Below, in pieces: positions 35,961 to 40,334 of a stretch of 40,334 nt of DNA (the first letter of the stretch is position 1; every line of letters begins with the position of its first letter). The stretch comes from Nitrospirota bacterium. Lineage in GTDB: Bacteria > Nitrospirota > Thermodesulfovibrionia > Thermodesulfovibrionales > UBA6898. The notes beneath the pieces are model-generated. The model was not told the origin of the DNA. It saw nothing but the letters and a program-made list of their open reading frames with translations, and searched no databases. Location: NCBI GenBank assembly GCA_024275975.1, contig JAJRYC010000057.1, forward strand, positions 1 to 40,334, read 5' to 3'. Position numbers and translations under genes: made by a program.

Positions 35961-38900
35961 CTAAACAGTAGCTTTCGATGTTCCATAAGGACTCCATGGT
36001 AAAAACAAATCAAAGAAAGAACCAATCTTGTCAACAATTTTTTTAATTAATGAAGTTTTTTCTGCTTTAGCAACAATTATTATAGATGTAATTTCTCCAC
36101 CCTCAAGCAAAGGATTATTACGCAAATCTGAAGAACTCGACAAATTCTGAACAGTGCTCCCCTCCAGCGCACTAAATCCAGATATATCAATCAAAATCAC
36201 AGGATTATTCAATGCATATACATACCTATTCAGACTCTGACTATCCCCATCCTTCCCTGTCACAGTGTCTTTGGTGATAAATCTACCAATTTCAGGTGCA
36301 TAGTATCTTGCCCTGATGTAATTAAGTCCGTTTCCTTCCTCAATCACTCCGTATCTACCGACATACTTGAATGGATTCTCTGTTGTACCCTGACTGTTAA
36401 CAATATTACCAAATGTGCCATAGGCGTATTTATCAGTTAAATTTTCTGAAGAATCACTCAAGGCAACAGTGCTTCCTCTGGAATCGTAGTGGTAGTAATA
36501 ATCTGTGCCGTCAGGCAAGACATTTGAAATAAGTCCGAGCCCATACACATAATAAGATGTTATTGTTCCGACATTGTCTGTCTCAGCAAGAACATCAGAG
36601 AGGCTTCCATTTATATCAAGAACATATTTTGTAGTCGTGCTGCCTTCTGTTTTTGAAAGCCTGTTCCCGAATCCATCATAGTCATACTGTGTAGTTACAC
36701 CGCCAATACTACTTTCTATGAGCCCGTCCTCGTCATCGTATACAAAAGCATCACTCCCCTTTGATGTAAGATTGCCATTGGGATCATAGATATATGTTGT
36801 GCCGCCAGCATTTGTAAGTCTGTTTTCAGCATCATAGGTATAAGTATTATGCTGGCTTGTAAGCATCGGGGGTAGCGGTTCATCCTTCACCACACTGGAA
36901 TGATTCCCGATTTCATCGAGCGTGAATTTATAGCTTGATATGACCGTAGAATCTGACTTTTTATTAGATAACCCTGTTAATCGCCCTGCATCATCGTAAG
37001 TGTAAGTTGTAGCTGTATTATTTGGGTTTAATGTGCCTACAAGATTACCTGCGGCATCATACGCATATGCAGTTGTATTTGTAAACCAGTCTGATACAGA
37101 TGTTAGCCTGTTAAGTTCATCATAAACATAATTTACGACCTTGCTGTCAGGATAAGTCAATGATATCCTGTTACTGTTGGCGTCATATCCATAGCCGATT
37201 GTCTTTCCAAACGGGTCAATATGTGAAACCATCCTGTTTAATGCATCATATGTGTATGTTGAGATTCCGAGACTGTCAACCATCTGTATTCTGTTTCCAT
37301 TGGCGTCATAGGAGAATGTAACTGTTGAGGCATCAGAGTATGTGATTGCTATGAATCTGTCATTGGCATCATAGGTGTAGCTTATTGTATTGCCATTTGC
37401 ATCTGTCAGGCTTATCCTGTTGCCAACTGCATCATAGACATATTGGCAAGTGTTTCCAAGAGGTTCGACTTTCTGAACAAGCCTGTTTAAGGCATCATAG
37501 GTATATGAGGTTGTATTTCCATTCGGTTCTGTCATTGTAATACGATTGCCGTTTTCATCATATGTATAAGTGACTATGCCTCTATCAGCGTCTGTGACCT
37601 GTATGAGTCTGCCCAAAACATCATAGTCGAAATCTGTGGTCTGTCCTTTGGCATCGGTCGTAGATGTGATTTTACCGATAGCATCATAGGCGTTTGTTGT
37701 TATATTGCCAAGAGGATCAGATATCGAGATAAGCCTGTTTAAGGAATCGTATGTATACGTCGTGGTCTGCCCCAAAGGATTTGTCCCTGTGAGTTTATTG
37801 CCATTTACATCATAGGTATAGGTTGTTACATTGCCCAAAGCATCGGTTGTGGAAACAATGTTTCCAGCCCAATCATAGCTATAGTTTGTTATATTGCCGT
37901 TTTTGTCCGTTGTGGATATTCGTCTGTCTAACCCGTCATAGGAATAGCTGACAATGCCGCCAAGAGTGTCTGTAACGGTTGTCAGCAGGTCTTTTACATC
38001 ATAGGAAAAATTCGCTGTATTCCCCAGAGGATCGGTGATTGAAAGTTTGTTATTGTTGGCATCGTATGTATATGATCTTACATTCCCTAATGGGTCTGTT
38101 ACTGAGAGAAGATTGTCATTATCGTCATAATTATAGGTTGTTGTCCTTCCGAGGGCATCTGTGACTGTAAGCCTTCTTCCGGCACCATCGTATGTATAGG
38201 CAGTTGTATTTCCAAGGACATCTGTCACCGATAGTAGATTACCCTCTGAATCGAATGTGTTTGTTGTAACTCCACTCCTGGCATCCGTTATTGTAAGGGG
38301 CCGTCCATTCGGATCATAAGTAATCGTTGTAAAATATCCTAATGGAACAGTCGTTTTTGTAAGATTGCCATTTGCATCATACCCAAATGTCGTGATATTC
38401 CCGAGTGCATCGGTTCTTGTAAGAGGATTATTGTTTGAATCATAGGTGATGGTGGTGACATTACTGAGAGCATCGGTCTTAGTCAGAACATTTCCACTTG
38501 AATCATAGGTGTAATTTGTCTCATTACCATTTTTATCTGTTACCTTAATCCTGTTTCCCGCGGAATCATATTCGTAATATGCAGAGTTGCCTGAATCATC
38601 CGTTTCCTGAATAAGCCTTAACAATTCATCATGATAATGAATAGTCGTATATCCAAGCTGATCAACCAGGGTTGTCTTTTTGTTCACCTCGTCATATGTA
38701 TAGGTAGTCACTCCTCCTTTGGCATCGCTCTGGGAGGTTACAACTCTCTTTAGCGCATCATAGACATTGGTGACGACTGTGTTTCCCCTCGGATCAACCA
38801 CAGTCAAAAGCTGGTGATTGATGTCATATGTGTAGGCAGTGGTGTTTCCATTCATATCTATAGCGGCAACAAGATCTCCATTTGTATCGTAGCTGAACTG

Positions 38901-40334
38901 GAGAGTCCTTCCTATGGGGTCTGTAATGAGGGTTATCCTGTTGTCTGCATCATATGTAAAGTCAATGTTCCTGTCCACCGTATCTGTAATTTGTGTAAGA
39001 TTACTGCCTGTATAGGTAAGACTTATTGTATTGCCGTTTTTGTCAACAATACTTGAAAGAATCCCTGATGTATCAAAGTTGTATTCTGTTAGATCCTTTT
39101 TCCTGAGTGTATATGTCCCGTCACCATTGGATATCAGGGTGTCAAACACTCCATATTGAGGTGAAAATCCACCTAAACCGTCAGGGGTCCATGTTTCTGT
39201 CTTCCCATCACCCCATCGGATGGTAACGGTAGAATCAACAGTTACTGTCAATGTAATGTTATAACTATATGTCCATCCAAAACCCAGAGGACCATCTGTT
39301 TCATCTTGAGAATTGTAATTCCTTTCAAAAACAAATGGCTGACCCCTACCGGGTATTTCTAAATCCTTCTTCTGATAGATATAATTTCCTGTAGCTGTAT
39401 TAACAGGGTCTGGTCCGTAACCTGAATTGGTATCACCACCATAAACAGTCTCTGGTTTTGTAAGGGAAATGTCCCATGTAGTATCTCCACAGATACTAAC
39501 ACCCTGATAGTATGGAAAGTAGCTGACGGTAGAAACGCTGATTGTATATGAGCCGGTAGTAATAATAGGAAAGGCATAATAGCCTGAGGCATCTGTTACA
39601 GCGGTTAAACCATTGCTTAAGTACACTGTTACACTTTGCAACTCGCTATTTGTTAAGGTATCCCGGACATATCCTGATAAAATACCATCAGTACATGTGT
39701 CGGATTTGGGCGTCAGATAAATATCACGAGTTTTCGAAACTGTAAGGTCGATATTGGTTGTATAATCAAAATAATCTGTCTTAGATGCAACTATTGTATA
39801 AATACCACCCGCAATCTTTTTAATAATATAGTGGCCATTGCTATCTGTAGTGGATGAGTAAGGGGCAAGATCGACAGATGCACCGGAAATGGGAGAATTG
39901 GTATTTGCTTCATATACATTGCCGGATAGTTCATTATTCGGATCATAGCCAAGCCATGGTTCATAATCAACATAATCGCTGACCCTATCACCTGTCCCGT
40001 TCGGGTTATACCAGCCTCCTGTAGCTCTATCATCTGATGGGTCATATGGACCACTGGAAGCACCCCAGTAATTATTTTCAGCAGTAACTATTACTGAAAC
40101 ATCTCCATTATAAAGCCCATAATTGCCGTTGCCACTAAACATATTCCCTGTTATTATCGGATTTGATCCGTTTGTACACTTAATACCATCCACCGTATTA
40201 CCCTGAATTATACTGTCTCTGATCTCCGGACTCCCATTGCTTACATATATCCCTTGTCCAGTATTGTTCAGTATGTTGCTTGCCACTATCTGCGGTGATG
40301 CTCCATTTACATATATCCCCAGCTGGTTCTCTGA
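35961..40334 (-). CDS. RHS/YD-repeat giant secreted protein, 5' end beyond window
   Basis: At least 1457 residues visible; the N-terminus is cut by the right edge. Order from the edge: parallel beta-helix repeats (IYVSNGSPEIRDSIIQGN and similar), two carboxypeptidase-regulatory-like domains (SGNVYEANTNSPISGASVDL; SGYVRDTLTNSELQSVTVYL), a DUF6531-type opening (DPVNTATGNYIYQKKDLEIPG), about 37 YD repeats with a roughly 21-residue period, then the RHS core (YYYHYDSRGSTVALSD, RYYAPEIGRFITKD, NRYVYALNNPVILIDISG). A 71-residue variable tip follows, with a hydrophobic/amphipathic region SIIIVAKAEKTSLIKKIVDK. RHS shells usually encapsulate a toxic or effector tip; no nuclease motif is recognised here. 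Codons are more AT-rich than in the housekeeping half. The next gene downstream is the dockerin gene and there is no obvious immunity gene. Confidence 0.9.
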   Translation of the reverse strand, partial: SENQLGIYVNGASPQIVASNILNNTGQGIYVSNGSPEIRDSIIQGNTVDGIKCTNGSNPIITGNMFSGNGNYGLYNGDVSVIVTAENNYWGASSGPYDPSDDRATGGWYNPNGTGDRVSDYVDYEPWLGYDPNNELSGNVYEANTNSPISGASVDLAPYSSTTDSNGHYIIKKIAGGIYTIVASKTDYFDYTTNIDLTVSKTRDIYLTPKSDTCTDGILSGYVRDTLTNSELQSVTVYLSNGLTAVTDASGYYAFPIITTGSYTISVSTVSYFPYYQGVSICGDTTWDISLTKPETVYGGDTNSGYGPDPVNTATGNYIYQKKDLEIPGRGQPFVFERNYNSQDETDGPLGFGWTYSYNITLTVTVDSTVTIRWGDGKTETWTPDGLGGFSPQYGVFDTLISNGDGTYTLRKKDLTEYNFDTSGILSSIVDKNGNTISLTYTGSNLTQITDTVDRNIDFTYDADNRITLITDPIGRTLQFSYDTNGDLVAAIDMNGNTTAYTYDINHQLLTVVDPRGNTVVTNVYDALKRVVTSQSDAKGGVTTYTYDEVNKKTTLVDQLGYTTIHYHDELLRLIQETDDSGNSAYYEYDSAGNRIKVTDKNGNETNYTYDSSGNVLTKTDALSNVTTITYDSNNNPLTRTDALGNITTFGYDANGNLTKTTVPLGYFTTITYDPNGRPLTITDARSGVTTNTFDSEGNLLSVTDVLGNTTAYTYDGAGRRLTVTDALGRTTTYNYDDNDNLLSVTDPLGNVRSYTYDANNNKLSITDPLGNTANFSYDVKDLLTTVTDTLGGIVSYSYDGLDRRISTTDKNGNITNYSYDWAGNIVSTTDALGNVTTYTYDVNGNKLTGTNPLGQTTTYTYDSLNRLISISDPLGNITTNAYDAIGKITSTTDAKGQTTDFDYDVLGRLIQVTDADRGIVTYTYDENGNRITMTEPNGNTTSYTYDALNRLVQKVEPLGNTCQYVYDAVGNRISLTDANGNTISYTYDANDRFIAITYSDASTVTFSYDANGNRIQMVDSLGISTYTYDALNRMVSHIDPFGKTIGYGYDANSNRISLTYPDSKVVNYVYDELNRLTSVSDWFTNTTAYAYDAAGNLVGTLNPNNTATTYTYDDAGRLTGLSNKKSDSTVISSYKFTLDEIGNHSSVVKDEPLPPMLTSQHNTYTYDAENRLTNAGGTTYIYDPNGNLTSKGSDAFVYDDEDGLIESSIGGVTTQYDYDGFGNRLSKTEGSTTTKYVLDINGSLSDVLAETDNVGTITSYYVYGLGLISNVLPDGTDYYYHYDSRGSTVALSDSSENLTDKYAYGTFGNIVNSQGTTENPFKYVGRYGVIEEGNGLNYIRARYYAPEIGRFITKDTVTGKDGDSQSLNRYVYALNNPVILIDISGFSALEGSTVQNLSSSSDLRNNPLLEGGEITSIIIVAKAEKTSLIKKIVDKIGSFFDLFLPWSPYGTSKATV
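36660..38965 (-). repeat. YD-repeat array within the RHS gene
   Basis: About 37 copies by eye of a 21-residue (63-base) unit around [YF]xYDxxGNxxxxxDxxGN. Copies are diverged at the DNA level, so it is an old protein-level repeat rather than a recent tandem expansion. The repeats wrap into the RHS beta-cage. Confidence 0.85.

Noticed and set aside
35961-40334. A CRISPR-like or satellite repeat because of the 63-base periodicity
   Set aside because: Copies are diverged at the DNA level and encode protein YD repeats in one frame.

Overview
This 40.3 kb window looks like a chromosomal segment of a Gram-negative (diderm) bacterium. Lol lipoprotein-sorting genes, a lipobox protein, UbiB, PilT and an RHS protein are all present. 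The gene orders thpR-recA-pilT-recX-lipoprotein-alaS and lysS-lolC-lolD suggest Nitrospirota or a former deltaproteobacterial lineage. That placement is an inference; there is no rRNA or other decisive marker. No tRNA, rRNA, CRISPR array or insertion sequence was seen.

Layout. 1-8.2 kb, mostly minus strand: ftsH (cut by the left edge and interrupted by an in-frame TAG), glgP and yidH (translationally coupled), an APC-type permease with a frameshift and a 44-codon ORF just upstream, a cardiolipin synthase, an MtfA-like peptidase and a possible fragment of a phospholipase/nuclease-like gene. 8.6-14.8 kb, plus strand: a tightly packed thpR-recA-pilT-recX-lipoprotein-alaS cluster. 14.9-23.3 kb, plus strand: phasin-like protein, ubiB (frameshift), tpiA (frameshift), secG, a zinc-ribbon/receiver protein, lysS, lolC, lolD and a nitrilase-family amidohydrolase. 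23.4-30.2 kb: a DsrE-like protein and a TolB-like propeller (minus), then a secreted GH-A-like glycosidase, a GT2 glycosyltransferase coupled to a radical SAM protein, dCMP deaminase and a UDP-glucuronate-epimerase-like protein (plus). 30.2-32.4 kb: an MrfA-like DExH helicase (minus).

32.8-40.3 kb, minus strand, is visibly more AT-rich and is the most unusual part. It encodes a giant secreted RHS/YD-repeat protein (cut by the right edge), then a secreted protein with YD repeats, a choice-of-anchor-D/ASH-like domain, three PKD domains, three PKD/REJ-like domains and a C-terminal type I dockerin, and then a small secreted cohesin-domain protein. An adjacent cohesin and dockerin on secreted proteins, with no cellulases in view, suggests a self-contained extracellular docking module built around an RHS/YD protein.

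A second theme is damage. Single-base frameshifts (permease, ubiB, tpiA, cohesin) and in-frame stops (ftsH at the Walker B glutamate, the dockerin gene, and possibly the RHS tip) occur in otherwise well-conserved genes. Because several are normally important housekeeping genes and the lesions are single bases, often in short homopolymers, consensus errors in the assembly are the simplest explanation; real decay is the alternative.
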